From the NCBI RefSeq assembly GCF_019209865.1, contig NZ_JAHUTT010000026.1:1-51218 (forward strand): DNA of 51,218 bases. Reading direction: 5' to 3'. Made by a program: the position numbers and the translations under genes. This document shows positions 1 through 8,213 of the stretch, one piece after another; the stretch's first letter is position 1, and each line of letters opens with the position of its first letter. Below the pieces are notes generated by a model. That model did not search any database, was not told the origin of the DNA, and saw only the letters and a list, made by a program, of their open reading frames with translations. The DNA comes from Shewanella sp. NIFS-20-20. GTDB lineage: Bacteria; Pseudomonadota; Gammaproteobacteria; Enterobacterales; Shewanellaceae.

Positions 1-100
1 AGACGTCTTAAATCGTTGTCGATTTATCAACTACTGTGAATGTCCACACAGATTTGCTTGTCTTCTACTTGTTAAAGAACGTTGCCGCTGTGGGCTAGGG
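1..100 (-). promoter_or_regulatory. rRNA operon leader with boxA antiterminator
   Basis: Read on the minus strand this is the 5' leader of a 16S rRNA transcript leaving the window to the left. The boxA-like element GTTCTTTAACAA lies at 69-80 and is followed by the conserved stretch AATCTGTGTGGA (about 44-58), as in enterobacterial rrn leaders (E. coli TGCTCTTTAACAA, then AATCTGTGTGGG). The 16S gene itself is outside the window. BoxA recruits NusB/NusE and gives Rho-resistant rRNA transcription. Confidence 0.85.
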
Positions 101-106
101 ATGCGT

Positions 107-134
107 ATTCTACGCATTTCCTTGAGTGGGTCAA
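107..134 (-). promoter_or_regulatory. rRNA promoter proximal to the leader
   Basis: On the minus strand the -35 is TTGACC (129-134) and the -10 is TAGAAT (107-112), with a 16-bp spacer. Initiation is expected near 99-101, directly upstream of the boxA leader. This arrangement fits the P2-like promoter of an rrn operon. Confidence 0.7.
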
Positions 135-275
135 GCCCTTTATCAGGCCTTGAACCTAAGCGGTTAAACTTTCGCCTAGCGCCACTTAATTCACTCAGGG
201 TCACTTACCATGTAAGCCCCATCCTGACTGGTGTTCGGTTGCTTTGCAGCGCCGTATTCCGTGTCAGTGGGGCGC

Positions 276-303
276 ATTATAGGGGCTTGCGCAAATTGCG
301 CAA
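276..303 (-). promoter_or_regulatory. rRNA promoter distal to the leader
   Basis: On the minus strand the -35-like TTGCGC (298-303), a 16-bp spacer and a perfect TATAAT -10 (276-281) are followed by a GC-rich discriminator (GCGCCCC). A GC-rich discriminator is typical of ppGpp-controlled stable-RNA promoters. It lies about 170 bp upstream of the proximal promoter, giving a P1/P2-like tandem. I see no gene in the rest of 304-520. Confidence 0.6.
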
Positions 304-520
304 GGGCTAATTGTCCGCAACACCCTCAACTGCTCAAACTAACGCCAAACCCGGGGCTTTTGCTTAAAAATCACGCGAAAACTGTTGGCATTACAATCAG
401 CAAGGGGGCATTTCCGTGACCCGCAGCTACAAGTCATAGCGTGAACTGGCATTAGCCAGCAACGGCACGGTAGATTAAGCAAGACTGTTTACTGCTTTGC
501 TATTGGCACACCGCCTGCGC

Positions 521-548
521 TTGAGTAAACTTTAACCATAATTACAAT
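521..548 (+). promoter_or_regulatory. Putative sigma-70 promoter of the DUF4124 gene
   Basis: TTGAGT (521-526), a 16-bp spacer and TACAAT (543-548) lie just ahead of the ATG at 572. The ribosome-binding site AAGGAT follows. Initiation near 555 would give a short leader of about 17 nt. Confidence 0.45.
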
Positions 549-571
549 GCAATCATTGCAAGGATCTGCAA

Positions 572-1036
572 ATGCCCACTCTTTACCGCCATTGCCAGTG
601 CTCGCTACTATTATTGGTCTGTTGCTTTTCGTCCACTCTCATTGCCGCTGAGGTTATTTACACTTGGATTGATAATGATGGCTTGGTGCATTACAGCCAG
701 CAAGCGCCGAGTGACGATATTCAATTCACTAAGATATATAACGATGATATCGAGCCGGCTAAGTCAGGTTTTATCGCGCCTAAGCAAAAACAACTCTCGC
801 GTCAGGATCAGCAGGCAATCACTGAAGCGCAAGCCTTATTGATTAAAAATAAAGATGCTAATCAAGCCAGGGCTTTGTGTGAGTCTGCACAACATAAACA
901 ACAACTATTAACTAGCTATAGTCGATTAACGGTGGCCGATCCTGCCACTGGCGAGCAAGTTGAGCTCAGCGATACACAGCGCAAAGCCGATCTTGCGGTT
1001 CAACAAGAGCGTATTCGCCTTTACTGCACAAAATAA
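572..1036 (+). CDS. DUF4124 domain-containing periplasmic protein
   Basis: A 154-residue protein with an N-terminal signal peptide (hydrophobic stretch about residues 10-25, cleavage near STLIAA). The short DUF4124 motif follows: YTWIDNDGLVHYSQQAPSD at about residues 30-48, in which an aromatic/Trp-rich strand and a 'hYS..P' turn are characteristic. The rest is polar, helical and Gln/Lys-rich, with no catalytic motif. The start has an AAGGAT ribosome-binding site. DUF4124 proteins are envelope proteins of unknown function. It is monocistronic, lying between rRNA promoters and a bidirectional terminator shared with clpB. The family call is good; the role is unknown. Confidence 0.8.
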   Translation: MPTLYRHCQCSLLLLVCCFSSTLIAAEVIYTWIDNDGLVHYSQQAPSDDIQFTKIYNDDIEPAKSGFIAPKQKQLSRQDQQAITEAQALLIKNKDANQARALCESAQHKQQLLTSYSRLTVADPATGEQVELSDTQRKADLAVQQERIRLYCTK

Positions 1037-1044
1037 TATTCCAC

Positions 1045-1080
1045 CAATAAACAAGGCGCCATGGGGCGCCTTGTTTATTG
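1045..1080. terminator. Bidirectional terminator between the DUF4124 gene and clpB
   Basis: A perfect 16-bp inverted repeat (1045-1060 with 1065-1080) with a 4-nt loop. The core is GGCGCC, flanked by AT-rich arms that put a U-rich 3' arm on either strand. It sits between convergent genes. Confidence 0.85.
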
Positions 1081-1093
1081 AGTGGTTTAACAC

Positions 1094-3667
1094 TTACTGA
1101 ACAAAATCCAGTTGCTCATCTTTTACTAACACTTTTATCGGTTTTCCAGGCAATAAGTCACCACGCAATAATCGCTGGGCTAATGGGTTTTCAATCTCTT
1201 GTTGCAAGGTTCGCTTTAATGGCCTTGCACCATAAAGAGGGTCAAATCCCACGGCGGCAATATACGATAACGCTTCATCACTGATTTCAAGTCCAAACTC
1301 TTTTTCAGCTAGACGTCGACGTAATGACTCGATTTGGATGCGGGCGATACGCTTAATGTTTTCCTTATCCAATGGATGGAATACCACGGTTTCATCGATG
1401 CGGTTTAAGAACTCAGGCCGGAAACTTTGAGTAACCACGCCCATCACCCGGGCTGTCATTTCTTCGTAACTCAGGGTATCAGCAGATTCTTGAATGATGT
1501 CAGAACCTAAATTAGAGGTCATAATCACTACGGTATTCCTAAAATCAACCGTGCGCCCTTGACCATCGGTAAGGCGACCATCATCCAACACCTGCAATAG
1601 AATGTTAAACACATCAGGGTGAGCCTTTTCCACCTCATCAAGCAAAATCACTGAATAAGGTTTACGCCGTACGGCCTCGGTTAAATAGCCACCTTCTTCA
1701 TAGCCCACGTAGCCTGGGGGAGCACCGACTAAACGTGACACCGAATGTTTTTCCATAAATTCCGACATGTCGATGCGAATTAGGGCTGACTCAGTGTCAA
1801 ACAAGAACCGGGCTAAGGTTTTACACAGTTCAGTTTTACCAACCCCCGTTGGCCCTAAAAATAAGAATGAACCAATCGGTTTATCTGGGTCAGCAAGCCC
1901 AGCACGACTGCGTCGAATCGCATTGGCAACGGCATCGACCGCTTCATTTTGACCGATCACCCGCTCATGGAGGGCATCTTCCATTTGCAGCAGTTTTTCC
2001 CGCTCACCTTCAAGCATTTTAGCCACCGGAATTCCCGTGGCTTTTGATAAGACTTCTGCGATTTCAACATCGGTGACCTTATTCTTTAATAAGGTCATGT
2101 CTTGCATTTCTGCTTGAGAGGCTAAATCCAATTGCTTTTCGAGCTCGGGGATCCGACCATATTGCAATTCAGACATATGGGTTAAATCACCAGCACGTCG
2201 CGCCACTTCCAAATCCATTCGCGCTTGTTCTAAATCAGCCTTGATATGCTGCGTACCCGCTAGAGCGGCCTTTTCGGTGTACCAAATCTCGTTGAGCTCA
2301 CCGGCTCGCATTTCTACGTCAACCAGTTCATGGCGTAAAATATCCAGCCGCTTGCGACTCGCTTCATCACCTTCTTTCGCCAACGCTTGCTCTTCTAATT
2401 TTAGCTGTATCGCCCGACGCTCCAACCTGTCCAATTGCTCAGGCTTGGAATCGATTTGCATACGAATGCTAGAAGCCGCCTCGTCAATCAAATCGATAGC
2501 TTTATCCGGTAACTTGCGATCAGAAATATAGCGATGCGACATACTCGCCGCGGCCACAATGGCAGGGTCGGTAATTTCCACGTGATGATGAAGCTCGTAG
2601 CGTTCTTTCAACCCACGCAAAATAGCGATGGTATCTTCGACACTCGGTTCATCCACCAGCACTTTTTGGAAACGACGCTCGAGCGCCGCATCCTTTTCTA
2701 TATATTGGCGATATTCATCTAAGGTGGTCGCTCCCACACAATGTAAGTCGCCCCGAGCTAAGGCAGGTTTAAGCATGTTACCCGCATCCATCGCGCCATC
2801 GCCTTTGCCGGCGCCAACCATGGTATGCAGCTCATCAATAAACAGGATCACCTGCCCTTCTTCTTGGGCGAGTTCATTTAAGACCGCTTTTAAGCGCTCT
2901 TCAAACTCTCCGCGGTATTTAGCACCAGCAATGAGGGCGCCCATATCCAGTGACAAAACACGCTTATTCTTAATACCTTCAGGCACTTCACCATTAATGA
3001 TCCGCTGAGCTAACCCCTCGACAATGGCGGTTTTACCTACCCCAGGTTCACCGATCAGCACTGGATTATTCTTGCTTCGACGTTGTAGCACTTGGATAGT
3101 ACGGCGAATTTCATCATCGCGACCAATCACAGGGTCGAGCTTACCTTGCTCGGCACGCTCGGTCAGATCAATCGTGAATTTTTTTAAGGCTTGGCGCTGA
3201 TCTTCGGCATTGGGATCATCAATTTTTTGGCCGCCACGAATCGCTTCGATGGTGCTCTCCATTAATTCTTTGGTCGCGCCGGATTGGGTTAAACATTGCG
3301 CTAACGTATCTTTCCCTTCAAGGGCGGCTAACACAAACAATTCACTTGAAATGTATTTATCTTTGCGCTTTTGCGCTAGTTTATCGCATAGGTTCAGTAA
3401 CCGAATTAATGCCTGAGACAATTGCACATCGCCGCCAGAGCCATCAACTTGAGGCAAGCGGTCAAGCTCTTGTGTGAGCAAAGAACGAAGATTGCTGACA
3501 CGAATACCGGCTTGGGTAAGTAAAGGATGAATCGACCCTGAGTCTTGATTAAGCAGGGCCATCATTAAATGAATGGGCTCAATAAATTGGTTATCTCTAC
3601 CCAGTGCGAGTGACTGAGCATCGGAAATAGCCAGCTGGAATTTATTGGTCATACGGTCTAATCGCAT
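1094..3667 (-). CDS. clpB: ATP-dependent disaggregase ClpB
   Basis: Hsp100 chaperone of 857 residues, a normal ClpB length. It has the N-terminal double Clp_N repeat (1-145), the first AAA+ domain with Walker A GEPGVGKT at 206-213 and Walker B LFIDELHT, and the coiled-coil M-domain (about 405-525). The second AAA+ domain carries GPTGVGKT (about 605) and the pore loop GYVGYEEGG, followed by the D2-small domain. With DnaK it extracts and refolds aggregated cytoplasmic proteins. I chose the ATG at 3667 ([10 protein letters not shown]) because GGAGG lies 5-6 nt upstream; the open frame extends 8 codons further from a TTG without support. A sigma-32 promoter precedes it, separating it from pgeF. 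Confidence 0.97.
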   Translation of the reverse strand: MRLDRMTNKFQLAISDAQSLALGRDNQFIEPIHLMMALLNQDSGSIHPLLTQAGIRVSNLRSLLTQELDRLPQVDGSGGDVQLSQALIRLLNLCDKLAQKRKDKYISSELFVLAALEGKDTLAQCLTQSGATKELMESTIEAIRGGQKIDDPNAEDQRQALKKFTIDLTERAEQGKLDPVIGRDDEIRRTIQVLQRRSKNNPVLIGEPGVGKTAIVEGLAQRIINGEVPEGIKNKRVLSLDMGALIAGAKYRGEFEERLKAVLNELAQEEGQVILFIDELHTMVGAGKGDGAMDAGNMLKPALARGDLHCVGATTLDEYRQYIEKDAALERRFQKVLVDEPSVEDTIAILRGLKERYELHHHVEITDPAIVAAASMSHRYISDRKLPDKAIDLIDEAASSIRMQIDSKPEQLDRLERRAIQLKLEEQALAKEGDEASRKRLDILRHELVDVEMRAGELNEIWYTEKAALAGTQHIKADLEQARMDLEVARRAGDLTHMSELQYGRIPELEKQLDLASQAEMQDMTLLKNKVTDVEIAEVLSKATGIPVAKMLEGEREKLLQMEDALHERVIGQNEAVDAVANAIRRSRAGLADPDKPIGSFLFLGPTGVGKTELCKTLARFLFDTESALIRIDMSEFMEKHSVSRLVGAPPGYVGYEEGGYLTEAVRRKPYSVILLDEVEKAHPDVFNILLQVLDDGRLTDGQGRTVDFRNTVVIMTSNLGSDIIQESADTLSYEEMTARVMGVVTQSFRPEFLNRIDETVVFHPLDKENIKRIARIQIESLRRRLAEKEFGLEISDEALSYIAAVGFDPLYGARPLKRTLQQEIENPLAQRLLRGDLLPGKPIKVLVKDEQLDFVQ

Positions 3668-3716
3668 ATTACCTCCACAGCAAACTAACAAACGTAGAAT
3701 AAGTGACTGTTAACTA

Positions 3717-3744
3717 AGATGGAGGCAAATACAAAAAATTCAAG
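3717..3744 (-). promoter_or_regulatory. Sigma-32 heat-shock promoter of clpB
   Basis: On the minus strand the -35 is CTTGAA (3739-3744), then 14 nt, then the -10 CTCCATCT (3717-3724). The E. coli RpoH consensus is CTTGAA, 13-15 nt, CCCCATNT, so the -35 is perfect and the -10 differs at one defined position. It lies about 50 bp upstream of the clpB ATG, in the gap after pgeF. Confidence 0.85.
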
Positions 3745-3752
3745 CTAGCCAA

Positions 3753-4475
3753 TCAATCTTTAAGCCAAATTAATGAAGCCTGTCGACCCGTTACGCCATC
3801 GCGGCGGTAGGAGAAATATTCATCTTTCAGAGTGAAAGTGCATTGATGGCTATGGAAAAACTGCTGAACACCCACCCGAGCCAATCGCAACTCAGCTAAC
3901 TTGGCTAAGTCGGCGAGATATTTGTCTGCACAGAGGGCTGTAAATGCCGTATCATCGTCGGCATGACGACTAATAAATGCCGCCCTAACTTCGCTCCCCA
4001 CTTCAAATGCCGAAGGTCCAATGCAGGGGCCAAAATACGCACGCACTTGCGCTGGCGGGCAGCTAAACTTGGCGACGCCTATTTCAAGGATCCCATCGCA
4101 CAATCCGCGCCAACCGGCGTGCAATGCCGCCACTTGTGTACCCGCGTCATCACATAACAGCACAGGTAAACAATCGGCGGTCATCACAGTACACACTTGA
4201 TGCGGGCTTCGGCTAAAACTGCCGTCAGCGCAATTATCTTCCGCTAACGGTAATTCCAGCACGCTCGTGCCATGCACCTGATTTAGCCAAGCAGGCAATG
4301 CCGGCAAGGCTAGCTCGGTTTGCAACCGCAACCGATTGGCAACCACATGCATAGGATTATCTCCCACGTGATCACCAAGATTCAAACTATCCCAAGGCGC
4401 CAAGCTATAACCACCTGTGCGGCGAGTAATCGCCATCCCTACATTCAAAGGCAGCGACCAGTGGCTTGGCAACAT
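3753..4475 (-). CDS. pgeF: Peptidoglycan editing factor / multicopper polyphenol oxidase family protein (YfiH)
   Basis: A 240-residue YfiH/DUF152 (Cu-oxidase_4) protein. The metal-site residues are visible: His68 in QVHGT, Cys102 in TADCLPVLLCD, and His119 in AALHAGWRG, followed by the family signature YFGPCIGPSAFEVG. E. coli YfiH (PgeF) prevents misincorporation of L-Ser in peptidoglycan stem peptides, and homologues act on purine nucleosides. The ATG at 4475 starts 1 nt after the rluD stop, implying translational coupling in an rluD-pgeF operon, an arrangement common in gammaproteobacteria. An upstream in-frame Met inside rluD is less likely. Confidence 0.92.
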   Translation of the reverse strand: MLPSHWSLPLNVGMAITRRTGGYSLAPWDSLNLGDHVGDNPMHVVANRLRLQTELALPALPAWLNQVHGTSVLELPLAEDNCADGSFSRSPHQVCTVMTADCLPVLLCDDAGTQVAALHAGWRGLCDGILEIGVAKFSCPPAQVRAYFGPCIGPSAFEVGSEVRAAFISRHADDDTAFTALCADKYLADLAKLAELRLARVGVQQFFHSHQCTFTLKDEYFSYRRDGVTGRQASLIWLKD

Positions 4476-4476
4476 C

Positions 4477-5451
4477 TTAGATATATTCCATCGGATGAGC
4501 TTCAGTATCGGCACGTAACGCTTTGGTCAGCTGCACCATGTCATCAGGGATCGGAGCTTGCCAGCTCATCAGGAAACCTGTGATTGGGTGATACAACTCG
4601 AGACGCACGGCATGCAATGCTTGGCGCTTAAACCCACGGAGCATTTCCATAAACTCTGGGCTAGCCGCTTTAGGCGGACGTGGACGACCACCATAGACAG
4701 GATCTCCGACCAATACATGACCAATATGCGCCATATGGACACGAATTTGGTGAGTACGGCCCGTTTCCAAGCGTAAACGCAAACGCGTATGTGCTCTGAA
4801 CTTTTCAGCCACACGATAATGAGTTACCGATGGACGACCGTTATGAATCACCGCCATATGCGTCCGCTTTGTCGCATGGCGAGCAATCGGCGCATCCACC
4901 ATACCACCGGCGGTCATGGTGCCGGTGACTATCGCTTCATACTCACGGGTAATTTCACGCGCTTGCAACGCGGTCACCAAATGAGTTTGCGCTTCGACAG
5001 TCTTAGCTACCACCATTAATCCGGTAGTGTCTTTATCCAAACGGTGAACAATACCCGCTCTTGGTACATGTTCGATATCTGGGCAATGATGCAGTAACGC
5101 ATTCATCAAGGTGCCATTATGATTGCCAGCGCCAGGATGAACCACCAAGCCCGCCGGCTTGTTGATCACCAAAATATCGTCATCTTCGTAGACGATGTCT
5201 AAATCCATTGCTTGCGCTTCAGCAACCACTTCTTCTTCGAGGGTCGCTTCAATCTCAATAATTTGAGATTCCAGTACCTTCTCTCTAGGTCGGGTCACCG
5301 CGACACCATCGACATAGACAGCACCTGATACAATCCATTCCTTGATACGGGTGCGCGAATAGTCTGGAAATATTTCAGCGACTGCTTGATCTAATCTCAG
5401 TCCAGTTTGGCTTGCTGAGATCTCGCTTTTTAGATTAATCTGTTGAGTCAT
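4477..5451 (-). CDS. rluD: 23S rRNA pseudouridine(1911/1915/1917) synthase RluD
   Basis: A 324-residue protein (E. coli RluD: 326). An S4 RNA-binding domain (about 17-75) is followed by the RluA-type catalytic domain. The catalytic Asp is Asp139 in HRLDKDTTGL, the same number as in E. coli, and the RTHQIRVHMAHIGHVLVGD motif follows. It makes the three pseudouridines of 23S helix 69. The start at 5451 (MTQQ) gives the expected N-terminus; the frame runs 17 codons further without support. It is divergent from bamD and cotranscribed with pgeF. Confidence 0.96.
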   Translation of the reverse strand: MTQQINLKSEISASQTGLRLDQAVAEIFPDYSRTRIKEWIVSGAVYVDGVAVTRPREKVLESQIIEIEATLEEEVVAEAQAMDLDIVYEDDDILVINKPAGLVVHPGAGNHNGTLMNALLHHCPDIEHVPRAGIVHRLDKDTTGLMVVAKTVEAQTHLVTALQAREITREYEAIVTGTMTAGGMVDAPIARHATKRTHMAVIHNGRPSVTHYRVAEKFRAHTRLRLRLETGRTHQIRVHMAHIGHVLVGDPVYGGRPRPPKAASPEFMEMLRGFKRQALHAVRLELYHPITGFLMSWQAPIPDDMVQLTKALRADTEAHPMEYI

Positions 5452-5571
5452 AGGAACCGTACCCCGCTTTTGGGGTCCAAAAGTGTGTGCTATCTGATAC
5501 AATCGAGTTTTCTATTTTATCTCGAAATGGAAAAATTCTTAACAACAACTTATAAAAGAATTGAATTCAGT

Positions 5572-6333
5572 ATGTATAAATTTGCCAAGCGCACTGCAAT
5601 CCTACTGCTCACTTTGAGCATCGGAGCCTGCAGCAGTAATGATCAACCGGACGATCTAATCAACCAACAATCTCCAGAAGCCCTTTATAATCAGGCGCGT
5701 ACATCAATGGAGTTAGGTAATTTCGCCAAGGCAGTACGTTCTTTAGAAGGTCTGGATACCCGTTATCCTTTTGGCCCGCATAAGACTCAAGTACAGCTGG
5801 ATTTAATTTATGCTTACTACAAGCTAAACGATCCTGCCTCTGGAATTGCCAATATTGACCGCTTTTTACGACTAAACCCGACCCATCCCGACATAGATTA
5901 TGTTTATTATATGCGCGGCTTGGTCAATATGCAGTCCGATAGTTATCTATTTCATGACATGTTAGACATAGATAGAACTGACCGCGATCCGAAAGCCGCC
6001 ATGGATGCTTTTAAAGACTTTGACCGATTGATCAAAGCCTATCCTAAGAGCAAATATGCCGCCGATGCGCAAAAACGGATGCAGTTTCTGAAAAACCGTT
6101 TAGCACAGTATTCAATCCGCGTGGCTGAATACTACATTAAGATGAATGCTTGGAGCGCGGCCGCTATTCGCGCGCAATATGTGATGGAAACCTTTCCCGG
6201 TACCCCATCCGTCGAGCAAGCCTTAGAAGTCATGATTGAAGCCTACGGTGAGCTCGGTCAAGATAAGTTAAAACAACATGCGCAACAGGTATTGGCGGCG
6301 AATTACCCAAATAATAAATTTGCCAAACAATAA
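5572..6333 (+). CDS. bamD: Outer-membrane assembly lipoprotein BamD
   Basis: A 253-residue lipoprotein with signal peptide and lipobox IGAC (acylated Cys20), followed by TPR-like repeats. Characteristic segments are SPEALYNQARTSMELGNF (about 36-53), YPFGPHKTQVQLDLIYAYY, and DAFKDFDRLIKAYPKSKY. It is the essential partner of BamA in the BAM complex, at the periplasmic face of the outer membrane. The ATG at 5572 gives a proper signal peptide; the longer frame starting in the rluD region lacks one. Divergence from rluD is conserved in many gammaproteobacteria. Confidence 0.95.
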   Translation: MYKFAKRTAILLLTLSIGACSSNDQPDDLINQQSPEALYNQARTSMELGNFAKAVRSLEGLDTRYPFGPHKTQVQLDLIYAYYKLNDPASGIANIDRFLRLNPTHPDIDYVYYMRGLVNMQSDSYLFHDMLDIDRTDRDPKAAMDAFKDFDRLIKAYPKSKYAADAQKRMQFLKNRLAQYSIRVAEYYIKMNAWSAAAIRAQYVMETFPGTPSVEQALEVMIEAYGELGQDKLKQHAQQVLAANYPNNKFAKQ

Positions 6334-6369
6334 TAGCACTCACCGGCACGGTTAAGTGATTGTTGTTGC

Positions 6370-6407
6370 AACCTAGACTCACTCCTATCGATGAGAGAGT
6401 CTAGGTT
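6370..6407. terminator. Hairpin between convergent bamD and the ketosynthase gene
   Basis: An 11-bp stem AACCTAGACTC (6370-6380) pairs with 6397-6407 across a 16-nt loop. The 3' arm overlaps the last codons of the minus-strand gene. There is no clear U-run on either strand, so efficiency is uncertain. Confidence 0.5.
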
Positions 6408-7480
6408 GTGCTTTGCGACTCGCTGTCACAGTGATGATAAACACAGCCCCCATAAATATATTTTGTCGCCTCTGCCCCTAACACTAATACTTTATCATTA
6501 TGGCGTAATCGGCCCGAGTGGATTAATCGCGACAGGCTCACCCAAATAGCCGCCGAGCCTAAATTGCCCAACTCAACGGCGTCATTAATGATGCGTTCCG
6601 GCGCAATCTGCCAATGTTGACTCAATAAAGTATCGATATGCCCATTGGCTTGATGGGGAAGAATATAAGCAAAATCGTCAAGTTGGTAGCCACGTGACAA
6701 CACCGCCGCCAAGCCTAACTCAAACAAGGTTGGCCCCATGCTTCGCACCGCATTGGCATTATGGTGAAAGCGACTTATCTGTCCTTGCCAGACCGAATCA
6801 CTGCCCCCAGCCAAATAAAACCCGGGTGACTGGCCAATGCCTTGATGCCCCAGATACATATCGCTAAGAAATGACACTCCAGCTTGCCAAGGCCCCAGCA
6901 TCACGGCTCCGGCCCCATCCCCCATCTGCATGAGATTGAGTAACTGATCGGTATCGAGAAAGTCTGAAGTAAATTGGCTATATACCGAGCCGGTTTCGCT
7001 GCCCGATATCACAATCGGCGCCGAGTCAGCCGCAATCATCGCGGCCGCAATTTGCAAGCCATTAGCAAAACCACAACAGGCCTGACGTAGCTCAAGGTAA
7101 GGCGCACTAAACGCTAATGCATCGGCTATCCAAGCCGCATTGCCCGGCACTTGAGTATGGGGAGTGCAAGTGTGACTGATCAAATATTGACACGGCTCGA
7201 GCGTGTCAAAACCCGCATGCTGTCGCATCCGCGCAATGGCCGTCAGGCTTAATTCAATGCCATTGGGTTCGGCGCCACTGGCGGCTTTATCGAGACGCCG
7301 GCTTAAATATCTGTGCTGAACCCCAATGAGATTGGCGATTGTTTGTGCCTTACGCTTAAGCCTTGGATTGGTCAGTGCAGCGAGCGCCGCTAACAATTGT
7401 GCATTATCGACCCCTTGTGGCGGTAACGCATGACCTATACCAAGCAAACTTATAGAGTGTTTAGCAAACCTGACGCTCAT
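6401..7480 (-). CDS. FabH-like 3-oxoacyl-ACP synthase III family protein
   Basis: A 359-residue thiolase-fold protein with the full KAS III triad: Cys135 in RQACCGF, His276 in LPHQANGH and Asn306 in ELGNLGSAA. It also has the late glycine motif GAEATKYIYGG. KAS III enzymes perform Claisen condensations from acyl-CoA or transfer acyl groups. This copy is divergent from housekeeping FabH: it carries CCGF where FabH has CAGF, and it has no fab genes nearby. The start at 7480 has AAGGAG upstream and overlaps the diiron gene stop by 20 nt, so the two are translationally coupled. The likely role is starter-unit condensation or acyl transfer in an accessory pathway ending in the linked exporter. Substrate unknown. 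Confidence 0.85.
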   Translation of the reverse strand: MSVRFAKHSISLLGIGHALPPQGVDNAQLLAALAALTNPRLKRKAQTIANLIGVQHRYLSRRLDKAASGAEPNGIELSLTAIARMRQHAGFDTLEPCQYLISHTCTPHTQVPGNAAWIADALAFSAPYLELRQACCGFANGLQIAAAMIAADSAPIVISGSETGSVYSQFTSDFLDTDQLLNLMQMGDGAGAVMLGPWQAGVSFLSDMYLGHQGIGQSPGFYLAGGSDSVWQGQISRFHHNANAVRSMGPTLFELGLAAVLSRGYQLDDFAYILPHQANGHIDTLLSQHWQIAPERIINDAVELGNLGSAAIWVSLSRLIHSGRLRHNDKVLVLGAEATKYIYGGCVYHHCDSESQSTT

Positions 7481-8213
7481 GCCCTCTCCTTGTAAACAGC
7501 TGTTCAAGATCGATCCCAACGGCTTCAAAATGTTGCTGATAAGGCAGGAGCAACTCACCTAAACGCGCATTCACTTGCTGCCGATAAAAATGAAAATCAT
7601 CGGCATTGGCCCCTAACGATTTAGCATAATAGCGACTCATATACACGTGCTTGGTTTCATCTTTAGCGATCAACTGGCATAACACGGCAAAGTCACGGTT
7701 TAACGACCATTGATAATGCGCTAATTGATGCATTAATTGCGCGACCAACATATCGAGTACGCTGATACTGACAAAATGTTCAGCTAAACTGTGGCCCTTG
7801 GCTAATTGCCGATAAAACGCTTGCGCTTGCTGCTGCGCCACTAATGCATCAACATGCTGCGGAACCTGACTGGCCACATGCGTTAACGCCTGATCATGCC
7901 AAAACTCTTCTTGACCAATACTTTGTAATTGCTGAGCCGCTTGCTGCTCACCTCGACGCCCCGCTCGGCGGCTTTGGACTGAAAATACCCATTGTGCCGA
8001 CTGCTCACCGCACAGCAATAAGGGCAATAACAACCCCAAGTGCTCAGCAAGATCATCCTTAAGCATCAAGGGGCCCTGATGCGCGTGACACCATGATTTG
8101 ACCTTGGTGCCACCGTTAGCTTGAGCAACGCAGGCAGCCCCTGAGTTTGGTGACGATGACAGGTTAAAATCATCCAGGTTAATCTGAGCGAAGCAGCGGG
8201 GGGGAGCTGGCAT
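7461..8213 (-). CDS. Ferritin-like diiron carboxylate protein (putative oxygenase)
   Basis: A 250-residue, predominantly helical protein with a complete four-helix diiron ligand set: Glu70, Glu103-x-x-His106 (QEEFWH), Glu145 (SLAEHF) and Glu186-x-x-His189 (KDETKH). This is the pattern of ferritin-like oxygenases, desaturases and AurF-type N-oxygenases, although the extra His of AurF before the last ExxH is not seen. The first ~48 residues are low-complexity and not part of the bundle. The start at 8213 has a perfect GAGGAGGT 6 nt upstream and overlaps the exporter stop by 35 nt. I infer oxidation of the substrate or product of the coupled ketosynthase. Specific family not recognised. Confidence 0.75.
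   Translation of the reverse strand: MPAPPRCFAQINLDDFNLSSSPNSGAACVAQANGGTKVKSWCHAHQGPLMLKDDLAEHLGLLLPLLLCGEQSAQWVFSVQSRRAGRRGEQQAAQQLQSIGQEEFWHDQALTHVASQVPQHVDALVAQQQAQAFYRQLAKGHSLAEHFVSISVLDMLVAQLMHQLAHYQWSLNRDFAVLCQLIAKDETKHVYMSRYYAKSLGANADDFHFYRQQVNARLGELLLPYQQHFEAVGIDLEQLFTRRGHERQVC

Noticed and set aside
1..8. Perfect met-box octamer AGACGTCT at the window start
   Set aside because: It is a single unit without tandem neighbours and lies in the rRNA leader, where MetJ control makes no sense.
1306..1315. AGACGTCG inside clpB
   Set aside because: In coding sequence, no tandem unit; chance match.
2628..3008. Plus-strand open frame of 126 codons inside clpB
   Set aside because: Antisense frame of a conserved gene with unnatural composition; no ribosome-binding site.
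7461..8213. AurF-type N-oxygenase or heme-oxygenase-like diiron oxidase
   Set aside because: The extra His before the last ExxH of AurF is not visible, and two ExxH motifs do not fit the heme-oxygenase-like pattern. Kept as generic ferritin-like diiron.
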